Notes under the pieces: model-generated
Told to the model about the DNA's origin: nothing
Database searches by the model: none
The model's input: the letters and a program-made list of their open reading frames with translations, nothing else
Assembly (NCBI GenBank): GCA_017462145.1
Contig: JAFTRT010000214.1
Span: forward strand, 1 to 5,690
Reading direction: 5' to 3'
DNA from: Clostridia bacterium
GTDB taxonomy: Bacteria > Bacillota_A > Clostridia > Oscillospirales > CAG-272
Length of the DNA: 5,690 bases
Position numbers and translations under genes: made by a program
Shown here: positions 1 through 5,690 of the stretch, one piece after another
How positions within the stretch are numbered: position 1 is the stretch's first letter
How the letters are laid out: each line of letters begins with the position of its first letter

Positions 1-631
<631 letters not shown>

Positions 632-673
632 GATGATGTTCCTTTCTGCACCTATGGTGCCTTTCCAAAACGG

Positions 674-1576
674 TTATACCTGTTCTTCTTCAAAAATGTC
701 GTTGCCGCAAAGATGGCGCAGCAATGCTTCCAGATCCTCGTCATTATCGTAGGACAGCTCTACCACCTTTTTACGGGAGGAACGGGAGATCCGCACCTTT
801 CGTCCCAGCGTGGACATGGCTTTCCGCTCCAGCTCCTTCATGTGGAGCTTGACTTGAGGATGGATGCGCTCGCTTGCCTCCTCGTCCGAGTGACGGGAAA
901 GATTGTTCAGCCGCTTCACAGCCGTTTCTGCCTCTCGTACCGACATCTGCTGTTCTACGATGCGATTGGCCAAAGGAAGCATCTGCTCCTCGTGTTCCAA
1001 GCCTAACAACGCTCTGGCATGACCTGCGGAGAGCTCGCCGTCTCGAAGCATAGCCAATGCCTCCTCGGGAAGCTCCAGCAAACGAAGCATATTGGCCACG
1101 GCAGGGCGGCTCTTGCCCACCTGCTTGGCCACTTGCTCCTGGGTCAGACCAAACCGCTCGATGAGCGTACCGTAGCCCATGGCTTCCTCCACGGGATTCA
1201 GATCCTCACGCTGAATGTTCTCAATCATGGCAACCTGTGCCGCACGGAGCTCGTCTCCCGTGAAGATCACAGCGGGAATTTCAGAAAGGCCTGCTAACTT
1301 TGCCGCACGCCAACGGCGTTCTCCTGCAATGATCTCATACGTACCCGTGATCTGCTCGTTTTCCCGCACAATAATGGGCTGAAGCACGCCGTAGGTCGCA
1401 ATGGAGTCAGCCAGTGTCTCCAACGCCTCACGGTCAAAGTTCTTACGGGGCTGATCCTTCCGAGGATCAATATCGGTCACACGGATCATTTCTGCCGCTC
1501 CTTTTTTGGATTCCGGCATATTGTCATTAAAAATATCATAAAAGCCTCTGCCGAGGCCACCCGGTTTCTTTGCCAT
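674..1576 (-). CDS. parB: Chromosome-partitioning protein ParB (Spo0J), CTP-dependent parS clamp
   Basis: A complete ParB of 300 residues. In this family ParB binds parS, closes as a CTP-dependent clamp, spreads along DNA, activates ParA and recruits SMC. Domains in order: a ParA-contacting N-terminus (MAKKPGGLGRGF, residues 1-12); the CTPase/N domain with QPRK (42-45), GVLQP (63-67), GERRWRAA (85-92) and ENIQREDLNP (119-128); a helix-turn-helix (about 144-167, with KSRPAVANMLRLL); and a C-terminal dimerisation domain (about 230-300). At the four positions that separate ParB from Noc it has R157, M163, E168 and G185; R and G are the ParB-type states. The start at 1576 is chosen because AAAGGAG lies 5-6 bases upstream and MAKK is the usual family start. 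An in-frame GTG at 1639 overlaps the preceding stop as GTGA, but its ribosome binding site is poorly spaced. The N-terminal motif is degenerate compared with the usual GLGKGL(D/S)AL. Confidence 0.96.
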   Translation of the reverse strand: MAKKPGGLGRGFYDIFNDNMPESKKGAAEMIRVTDIDPRKDQPRKNFDREALETLADSIATYGVLQPIIVRENEQITGTYEIIAGERRWRAAKLAGLSEIPAVIFTGDELRAAQVAMIENIQREDLNPVEEAMGYGTLIERFGLTQEQVAKQVGKSRPAVANMLRLLELPEEALAMLRDGELSAGHARALLGLEHEEQMLPLANRIVEQQMSVREAETAVKRLNNLSRHSDEEASERIHPQVKLHMKELERKAMSTLGRKVRISRSSRKKVVELSYDNDEDLEALLRHLCGNDIFEEEQV

Positions 1577-1592
1577 TCCGTCTCCTTTCACA

Positions 1593-1612
1593 GATGTTTC
1601 ACGTGAAACATC
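1593..1612. promoter_or_regulatory. parS: parS centromere-like site in the parB leader
   Basis: Contains the exact 16-base parS consensus TGTTTCACGTGAAACA at 1595-1610, extended by two bases on each side into a perfect 20-base palindrome. It lies between the stop of the small upstream gene and the parB ribosome binding site, 16 bases before the parB ATG. It is a loading site for ParB. Its position in the parB leader would also let bound ParB affect transcription through the operon, which is inference. Confidence 0.95.
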
Positions 1613-1635
1613 CAATGCTGTTATGATTGGGGCTT

Positions 1636-1851
1636 TCACCCGTCCTTTCGGCTGAAATTGGATTTTACGCTTCTGTTTCTCGGTTTTTCTTCAAATAAAG
1701 GCTTGGGGCGGTCGGAGACCGTGGGCTCCGGTGTCACGTGAATCCGCTCGGTACCGCTTCGCAATACCACGGTGCTGTGACGTGCCGTTGGGGTGTTATC
1801 CTCCATCAGCGCATCCAATCCCTTGCCCAGTCCTGCCAGCTTCTTTCCCAT
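1636..1851 (-). CDS. Small basic protein resembling an isolated ParB N-terminal ParA-interaction peptide
   Basis: A 71-residue protein starting MGKKLAGLGKGLDALMEDN. This closely matches the N-terminal tail by which ParB contacts and activates ParA; the downstream parB starts MAKKPGGLGRGF and then also has DN and P. After about residue 19 there is no CTPase box, helix-turn-helix or dimerisation domain. The rest is a low-complexity tail rich in Arg, Lys, Pro, Ser and Thr, with no signal peptide or membrane segment. The ATG lies 10 bases after the parA stop and has its own GGAGG (1856-1860), so it should be translated with parA. Its TGA overlaps an in-frame GTG of the parB frame. It could be a free-standing modulator of ParA ATPase activity, or the remnant of a duplicated parB 5' end. 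The motif and the translation signals are visible; the function is inferred. Confidence 0.72.
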   Translation of the reverse strand: MGKKLAGLGKGLDALMEDNTPTARHSTVVLRSGTERIHVTPEPTVSDRPKPLFEEKPRNRSVKSNFSRKDG

Positions 1852-1861
1852 GGCGCCTCCG

Positions 1862-2623
1862 TCAGATGCGGAGCATCAGCTCGCCCGCCACACGCATATA
1901 TTCTCCCGTGCCCCGAGAGCCCTTGTCGTGATAGTAGGCAGGCTTTCCAAAGCCGGGAGCCTCGGTCAGCTTGACGTTTCTGGAAATTTTAGTCTCAAAC
2001 AGCTTGTCTCCATAATGCTTTTTCAGTTCAGAGATCACCTGCATGGAGAGAAGCAACCGTCCGTTATACATGGTAATCAAGATTCCCGTCACTTCCAGCT
2101 CGGCATTATACAGCCTTTTGACCTGATTGATGGTCACCATCAGCTGAGACAGACCCTCCAGAGCGTAAAATTCGCACTGCATAGGAACCACCACACCGTC
2201 AGCCGCCACAAATGCGTTGCGAGACAGCATACCCAAAGAGGGAGGGCAATCAATCAAAATGTAATCAAACTCATCTTTCACCGTTTCCAGTGCCGTTTTC
2301 ATGCGAAAATCAGGCTCGTCGAAATCCAACAAATCAAACTCCGCACCGGCCAGTGCTGTACTGGTGGGGATCACAAACAAATTCTTATAAGGCGTTTCCC
2401 GAATAACCTCTGCAGCCGTCAGCTCGCCGTTCAGCAGTTCTTTGGTGGTAGCCTTGAGCCCTTTTTTGGACACGCCCACCCCACTGGTGGTGTTTCCTTG
2501 GGGATCCAAGTCCACCATGAGCACTTTTTTGCCCAACACGCCAAGGGAAGCGGCAATATTCACGCAAGAGGTGGTCTTACCCACGCCGCCCTTTTGGTTG
2601 GCAAAGGCAATAATCTTTCCCAT
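1862..2623 (-). CDS. parA: Chromosome-partitioning ATPase ParA (Soj)
   Basis: A complete 253-residue ParA/Soj-type ATPase, the usual length for the chromosomal family. ATP-bound ParA dimers bind DNA non-specifically and ParB triggers hydrolysis; in Firmicutes Soj also contacts DnaA. It has the deviant Walker A motif KGGVGKTT (residues 11-18, with signature Lys11 and Lys16), switch I VDLDPQGN (37-44, with Asp40), Walker B ILIDCPPS (122-129, with Asp125), and the C-terminal block ISRNVKLTEAPGFGKPAYYHDKGS typical of chromosomal ParA. The start at 2623 gives the family-typical MGKIIAFANQKGGVGKTT and has GGAAAGG about 10 bases upstream. A longer reading frame to 2716 adds 31 residues that do not resemble ParA. 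It is the first gene of its transcription unit, with its own promoter about 100 bases upstream. The next gene starts 10 bases after its stop. Confidence 0.97.
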   Translation of the reverse strand: MGKIIAFANQKGGVGKTTSCVNIAASLGVLGKKVLMVDLDPQGNTTSGVGVSKKGLKATTKELLNGELTAAEVIRETPYKNLFVIPTSTALAGAEFDLLDFDEPDFRMKTALETVKDEFDYILIDCPPSLGMLSRNAFVAADGVVVPMQCEFYALEGLSQLMVTINQVKRLYNAELEVTGILITMYNGRLLLSMQVISELKKHYGDKLFETKISRNVKLTEAPGFGKPAYYHDKGSRGTGEYMRVAGELMLRI

Positions 2624-2729
2624 AAACAAAATTCCTTTCCTGGTTCTATCAGCTTGCTTATCGTTTTTCCGCAAGTTTTTATCCAAAAGATGATCAAAAA
2701 CTCGCCGTTCAAACAAATGTTCATCTTAC

Positions 2730-2758
2730 ATTATAGCACAATTCTTTTATCATTGCAA
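2730..2758 (-). promoter_or_regulatory. Vegetative-type promoter for parA
   Basis: Read on the minus strand: -35 TTGCAA (2753-2758), a 17-base spacer and -10 TATAAT (2730-2735), preceded by TGC to make an extended -10. This is close to the primary sigma factor consensus with ideal spacing. The predicted transcript starts near 2723, giving a leader of about 100 bases before the parA ATG. It lies downstream of the noc terminator, so parA is independent of noc. The 13 bases TTGTGCTATAATG are shared exactly with the noc promoter. Confidence 0.88.
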
Positions 2759-2801
2759 GAACTTTTCGCAATTCCCCCAATTTTTTTGGCTATTTCTTTT
2801 G

Positions 2802-2844
2802 AAAAAGGCGTGTTGAGCCTGTGTAAACCACACCCAACACGCCT
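2802..2844 (-). terminator. Intrinsic terminator after noc
   Basis: A perfect 10-base inverted repeat (2806-2815, AGGCGTGTTG, with 2835-2844) encloses a 19-base interval in which GTGT and ACAC can form a small inner stem. On the minus strand the stem is followed by TTTTT, and A2806 is both stem and start of the U-tract. The orientation fits termination of noc before the parA promoter. On the plus strand the stem is not followed by a T-run. Confidence 0.9.
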
Positions 2845-2852
2845 GATCTGAC

Positions 2853-2868
2853 TGTTTCACGTGAAACA
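2853..2868. promoter_or_regulatory. parS: parS site in the noc 3' trailer
   Basis: An exact 16-base TGTTTCACGTGAAACA palindrome. It lies 8 bases from the hairpin of the noc terminator, and its centre is 58 bp from the centre of the next parS. It is transcribed in the trailer of noc. It forms a close pair with the site overlapping the noc stop codon. Confidence 0.95.
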
Positions 2869-2907
2869 TTCTTTTTTGCTGTTGCTCTCTCCCAATTTCG
2901 CCCAACC

Positions 2908-2929
2908 GTTTGTTTCACGTGAAACAAAC
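2908..2929. promoter_or_regulatory. parS: parS site overlapping the noc stop codon
   Basis: The 16-base parS consensus at 2911-2926 is extended by three bases on each side into a perfect 22-base palindrome, the longest of the four in this window. Read on the minus strand, it encodes the final residues V-C-F-T of Noc, and its central CACGTG provides the TGA stop (2915-2917). A partitioning site is therefore embedded in coding sequence. Confidence 0.95.
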
Positions 2930-3838
2930 CTCTTCTGCCGTCCCTTCCAAAACCTCCGGAAGCAAAAGAATCCCGTCGGCCTCCTCTCGCAAAATATGGA
3001 TGGTCACACTCACCCCGTCCGGTCGGTCATCCACCGCCACAGTAGCTCGGATCCCATCCACGTTCATGGAGCGTACCTTTTTTCGGATGGCAGACAGTAA
3101 TTCTTTGGTTTTGATCTGCCGTTGTTCCTCCGAAAAAGATGCACGGTTTTCCGCCAAGTCCTGTTTCTGTGCCGTTTCCGCTTCCTTTTGATTACGGAGC
3201 AGGTGCTCGATGTATTGCTCACTTTCTTGAACGTTCAGCCGCTTTTCGATCATATATTGTATCGCCCCCAAGCGCAGATCGCACGGGAGCTTCAGCAGCG
3301 CCCGCGCATGCCGTTCGGTCAAGCCGCCCTCCAGCACCATGCGCCGCTCTTCCTCTCGCAATCGGAGTAGGCGGAGCTTGTTGGCTACCGCCGATTGGCT
3401 CATGGACAGCTTTCGCGCCACCTCCTCCTGGGTCATTCCGTAGCCCTCGATCAGCCGACGGAATCCGCAGGCCTGCTCAAACATATTCAAATCCTCCCGC
3501 AGGAGGTTTTCGATGATCGCAAGCTCTGCCGACACTCGCTCATCCACCTCCAACACAATGCAAGGAACGGTGTAAAGCCCCAGCAGCTTGGCCGCCCGCA
3601 AGCGCCGTTCGCCTGCAATCAACTCATAAAGATCCGTATCTCCCACCGGTAAACGTCGCACCGTCAAGGGCTGTAGGATTCCATACCGCCGTATGGAATC
3701 GGTCAGGCGGATCAGCGCATTCTGATCAAAGCCAGATCTGGGCTGTGCCCGATTGGGACGAATCTCGTCGGTGCGGAGCTGCAAAACCTCCTGCTCCCGC
3801 CGTTGCTTGTCCTTTTTCAAAAATCTCAATTCTGTCAT
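2915..3838 (-). CDS. noc: Nucleoid occlusion protein Noc (ParB-family CTPase)
   Basis: A 307-residue ParB paralogue. Noc binds its own DNA sites and, in Bacillus, tethers DNA to the membrane and blocks division over the nucleoid. Visible blocks: RPNRAQPRSGF (27-37), YGILQP (52-57), GERRLRAA (76-83), ENLLREDLN (110-118), and a helix-turn-helix (about 135-158) followed by LTERHARALL. The four ParB/Noc specificity positions read Q148, K154, R159 and R176, essentially the Noc set Q, K, K, R. The short N-terminus lacks the ParA-activating GLGKGL motif, as expected for Noc. It is MTELRFLKKDKQRRE, only weakly amphipathic. The C-terminus runs about 25 residues past the usual Noc end. AAGGAGG with ideal spacing supports the start at 3838. 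The in-frame start at 3898 lies upstream of the predicted -10 and is rejected. The third CTP-motif has Leu where ENxQR is usual. A divergent second ParB cannot be fully excluded. Confidence 0.87.
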   Translation of the reverse strand: MTELRFLKKDKQRREQEVLQLRTDEIRPNRAQPRSGFDQNALIRLTDSIRRYGILQPLTVRRLPVGDTDLYELIAGERRLRAAKLLGLYTVPCIVLEVDERVSAELAIIENLLREDLNMFEQACGFRRLIEGYGMTQEEVARKLSMSQSAVANKLRLLRLREEERRMVLEGGLTERHARALLKLPCDLRLGAIQYMIEKRLNVQESEQYIEHLLRNQKEAETAQKQDLAENRASFSEEQRQIKTKELLSAIRKKVRSMNVDGIRATVAVDDRPDGVSVTIHILREEADGILLLPEVLEGTAEEVCFT

Positions 3839-3875
3839 ACTTTCCTCCTTCTGCTTCGGCACGTTGCCATGCTCC

Positions 3876-3884
3876 ATTATAGCA
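3876..3884 (-). promoter_or_regulatory. Extended -10 promoter for noc
   Basis: On the minus strand, TGCTATAAT is a perfect -10 with a TG extension. No good -35 lies 16-18 bases upstream, so this would be an extended -10 promoter. The predicted transcript starts near 3869, about 30 bases before the noc ATG, and the strong AAGGAGG falls inside that leader. The preceding terminator makes noc a separate unit. Confidence 0.78.
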
Positions 3885-3933
3885 CAAGGTAGCCGCAAAG
3901 ACGGTCGGATTCCGTTGTCGAATCAAAAGAAAC

Positions 3934-3964
3934 AAAAAAATTCCGCCGACAAAGCGGCGGAATT
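3934..3964 (-). terminator. Intrinsic terminator after rsmG
   Basis: A 10-base perfect stem AATTCCGCCG / CGGCGGAATT (3939-3948 with 3955-3964) has a 6-base loop. On the minus strand it is followed by a run of Ts (3934-3940, partly overlapping the stem). It sits 18 bases past the rsmG stop codon and closes the mnmG-rsmG unit. Confidence 0.94.
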
Positions 3965-3982
3965 GCAATCGTTCCATCCCAA

Positions 3983-4726
3983 TCAGGATATCAAAGGCTT
4001 TTTGGAAATTTTGGAAAAATGTCTGGGATAGCAAGCAGGCGTTTTCTGATCCTTGGTAAAGGTCAAGAGCAAACGAGTCTCACCGCTTCCATCTCGGGAA
4101 AGCAAGGAGATTTCTCGGCATCCTGCCGCCTTGCCACCGCAAAGAGACACTGCACGGCTTGCTGCCGCCAATTCGTCCTCTCCCTTAGAGGCTTTCATGG
4201 CTACAAAACGGCCGCCCACACGGACCAGTGGGAGACACAGCTCCGCCAGCACCGGCAAGGAAGCCACCGCCCGTGCCGTTACCACATCCGCCTTTTCCCG
4301 ATAGTCGGAGCTTTGTCCCAACTCCTCTGCACGGGCGGCCAGAGCGGTCACGTTGGAAAGGCCCAAAAGATTTGCCGTCTCCTGCACGTAGGCAATGCGC
4401 TTGGCGGTAGAATCCACCGCTAAAATCCGCAGATCCGGACGAAAGATCGCCAACGGAAGGGTGGGAAATCCGGCACCGCAACCGATATCCATCACAAACG
4501 CTCCCTCGGGGATCAGGTCGCTGACCGTGAGAGAATCCACGTAATGCTTTAAGATCACGGCAGATTCTTCGGTGATTGCGGTCAGATTCATCTGCCGATT
4601 GACCTCCAGCATGCGCTGTGTCAGCCCATACAGTGCATCAATCCGTTCCTCGGCAGGTGCCTCCATGGGCGGAATCTGTCGGGCAAATATTTCCTTACAA
4701 AGAAGACCAAAGCTTGCTCTGTCCAT
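3983..4726 (-). CDS. rsmG: 16S rRNA (guanine527-N7)-methyltransferase RsmG (GidB)
   Basis: A complete 247-residue SAM-dependent methyltransferase that modifies G527 (E. coli numbering) of 16S rRNA; loss of the family enzyme gives low-level streptomycin resistance. Visible motifs: NLTAIT (47-52), KHYVDSL (60-66), SAM-binding DIGCGAGFP (80-88), VDSTAKR (104-110), the DVVTARAVASL block (147-157), GGRFVAMKA (171-179), and a C-terminal KTPACYPR-type tail. The length is close to the family norm of about 240. The start at 4726 has AAAGGAG five bases upstream. The gene follows mnmG by 26 bases, most of them parS, and has no promoter of its own that I can see, so it is likely co-transcribed with mnmG. 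Confidence 0.97.
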   Translation of the reverse strand: MDRASFGLLCKEIFARQIPPMEAPAEERIDALYGLTQRMLEVNRQMNLTAITEESAVILKHYVDSLTVSDLIPEGAFVMDIGCGAGFPTLPLAIFRPDLRILAVDSTAKRIAYVQETANLLGLSNVTALAARAEELGQSSDYREKADVVTARAVASLPVLAELCLPLVRVGGRFVAMKASKGEDELAAASRAVSLCGGKAAGCREISLLSRDGSGETRLLLTFTKDQKTPACYPRHFSKISKKPLIS

Positions 4727-4738
4727 GATAACTCCTTT

Positions 4739-4754
4739 TGTTTCACGTGAAACT
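4739..4754. promoter_or_regulatory. parS: parS site between mnmG and rsmG
   Basis: TGTTTCACGTGAAACT differs from the 16-base consensus only in its last base. The inner 14 bases (4740-4753) are a perfect palindrome. On the minus strand it overlaps two bases of the mnmG TAG stop (4753-4755) and directly abuts the rsmG ribosome binding site (4732-4738). Confidence 0.92.
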
Positions 4755-5690
4755 ATTTTAATCCCAAATAGATCAACAGAACCGAGATATCCGCCGGATT
4801 GACACCGCTGATCCGAGCGGCTTGTCCCACGGTTAAGGGACGTACCGCATCCAGCTTTTGCGCCGCCTCTAAGCGCAAGCCCTTGATGGACTTGTAATCC
4901 AAATCCCCGGGCAACGCCTTGGATTCCAACCGTTCGTGTCGGCGCACCTCGGCCATTTGCCGTTTGATATACCCCTCGTATTTGACATTGGCCTCGACCG
5001 TCTCCACCACCCGTCGGGGAAGAACAGGGCGATTTTCGTCGATCTCTCCCAGCAAAGCATAGCTCATTTCGGGTCGGCGCAACAGCTCTGCCAGGGAAAA
5101 GCCTCCCTGAATGGGTGCAAGCCCCTTGGCTTCCAAAAAGGGATTGATCACGTTAGGCGACAGATAGGTTTTTTGCAATCGCTCGATCTCTTGATGGATT
5201 TCTTTTTGTTTGTTAAAAAAATAACAATGTTGTTCTTCGCTCACAAGCCCTGCTCGGTATCCCTTTTCGGTCAACCGTGCATCCGCATTGTCCTGACGCA
5301 GGAGCAAGCGGTATTCCGAGCGTGACGTCATCATCCGATAGGGCTCGTTGGTTCCCTTGGTCACCAGATCGTCAATGAGCGTTCCGATGTAGCTCTCCGA
5401 CCGTGACAGAATCAGCGGCTCCATCCTGCGCAGAGACAGAGAAGCATTCAAGCCTGCCACCAGACCCTGTGCCGCCGCCTCCTCGTAGCCCGAGGTACCG
5501 TTGAATTGCCCCGCACCGTACAGCCCCTTGACCGACTTAAACTCCAGGGTAGGGAAGAGTTGTGTGGGATCGGCACAGTCATACTCAATGGCATAGGCGT
5601 AGCGCATGATCTGCGCCTCGGAAAAGCCATCCAGCGTGGCCAGCATCTCATGCTGAACGTCCACGGGCAAAGAAGTAGAAAAGCCTTGAA
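4753..5690 (-). CDS. mnmG: tRNA uridine-5-carboxymethylaminomethyl modification enzyme MnmG (GidA), C-terminal 311 residues (truncated by window edge)
   Basis: The C-terminal half of the FAD-dependent enzyme that, with the GTPase MnmE, installs carboxymethylaminomethyl at U34 of certain tRNAs. The frame stays open to the window edge, so the 5' part, including the N-terminal FAD-binding glycine motif, is missing. Visible landmarks are AYAIEYD near the start of the fragment, then GLYGAGQFNGTSGYEEAAAQG, GTLIDDLVTKGTNEPYRMMT and SEYRLLLRQDNADARLTEKG. A helical C-terminal domain ends the protein, with LPGDLDYKSIKGL and the ARISGVNPADISVLLIYLGLK terminus that contacts MnmE and tRNA in the family. 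The TTG at 5670 is internal, since homology continues upstream of it. It is the first visible gene of the mnmG-rsmG unit. Confidence 0.96.
   Translation of the reverse strand, partial: QGFSTSLPVDVQHEMLATLDGFSEAQIMRYAYAIEYDCADPTQLFPTLEFKSVKGLYGAGQFNGTSGYEEAAAQGLVAGLNASLSLRRMEPLILSRSESYIGTLIDDLVTKGTNEPYRMMTSRSEYRLLLRQDNADARLTEKGYRAGLVSEEQHCYFFNKQKEIHQEIERLQKTYLSPNVINPFLEAKGLAPIQGGFSLAELLRRPEMSYALLGEIDENRPVLPRRVVETVEANVKYEGYIKRQMAEVRRHERLESKALPGDLDYKSIKGLRLEAAQKLDAVRPLTVGQAARISGVNPADISVLLIYLGLK

Noticed and set aside
648..660. Small hairpin GCACC-TAT-GGTGC just before the serS ribosome binding site
   Set aside because: A five-base stem with a three-base loop is too weak and common to call regulatory, and it has no T-tail to act as a terminator.
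674..720. Possible serS promoter with TATAAC near the parB stop
   Set aside because: No suitable -35 at 16-18 bases could be found and the -10 is imperfect, so read-through from parB is the simpler view.
2624..2716. N-terminal extension of ParA by 31 residues from a TTG
   Set aside because: The added residues do not resemble ParA, and the internal ATG gives the exact family start with an acceptable ribosome binding site.
2560..2724. Short minus-strand frame of 54 codons overlapping the parA leader and start
   Set aside because: Its ATG falls at the predicted transcript start, so it has no room for a ribosome binding site. It mostly overlaps parA in another frame and resembles nothing I know.
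1793..2851. Plus-strand open frame of 352 codons opposite parA
   Set aside because: It is antisense to parA, the small gene and the parA promoter, with no recognisable domain; it is a shadow frame.
3839..3898. Noc start 20 residues upstream
   Set aside because: It lies upstream of the predicted -10 box, so the transcript would not include it. The downstream ATG has a near-perfect ribosome binding site.

Overview
This window is the conserved origin-proximal chromosome-partitioning neighbourhood of a Firmicutes bacterium, most likely a member of the Clostridia. The evidence is the order mnmG-rsmG-noc-parA-parB-serS, strong AAAGGAG-type ribosome binding sites, T-tailed intrinsic terminators, and canonical parS sites of the Bacillus/Clostridium type (TGTTTCACGTGAAACA). 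I cannot name a genus. All genes lie on the minus strand, so the order below is read from high to low coordinates. By analogy with other Firmicutes, the replication origin should lie beyond the 5690 end.

Layout: the 3' part of mnmG (tRNA wobble-uridine modification; 5' end outside the window) is followed after 26 bases by rsmG (16S rRNA G527 methyltransferase). A strong terminator at 3934-3964 closes this unit. noc (ParB-family nucleoid-occlusion protein) then forms a single-gene unit, with an extended -10 promoter at 3876-3884 and a terminator at 2802-2844. A third unit starts from a near-consensus promoter at 2730-2758. It contains parA (soj), a 71-residue basic protein that looks like a free-standing ParB N-terminus, parB (spo0J) and the first 210 codons of serS, which runs off the window at position 1.

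Four parS palindromes occur within about 3.2 kb, all at gene junctions. One lies between mnmG and rsmG and overlaps the mnmG stop. One supplies the stop codon of noc. One lies in the noc 3' trailer, and one lies in the parB leader. ParB would load here, slide as a CTP clamp, stimulate ParA through its N-terminal basic peptide and probably recruit condensin. The Noc paralogue carries the Noc-type set of DNA-specificity residues and should read a different site, of which I see no copy here.

The least ordinary element is the small gene at 1636-1851. It carries a near-canonical ParA-interaction motif (GLGKGLDAL) with no CTPase or DNA-binding domain, and it sits between parA and a complete parB whose own motif is degenerate (GLGRGFYDI).
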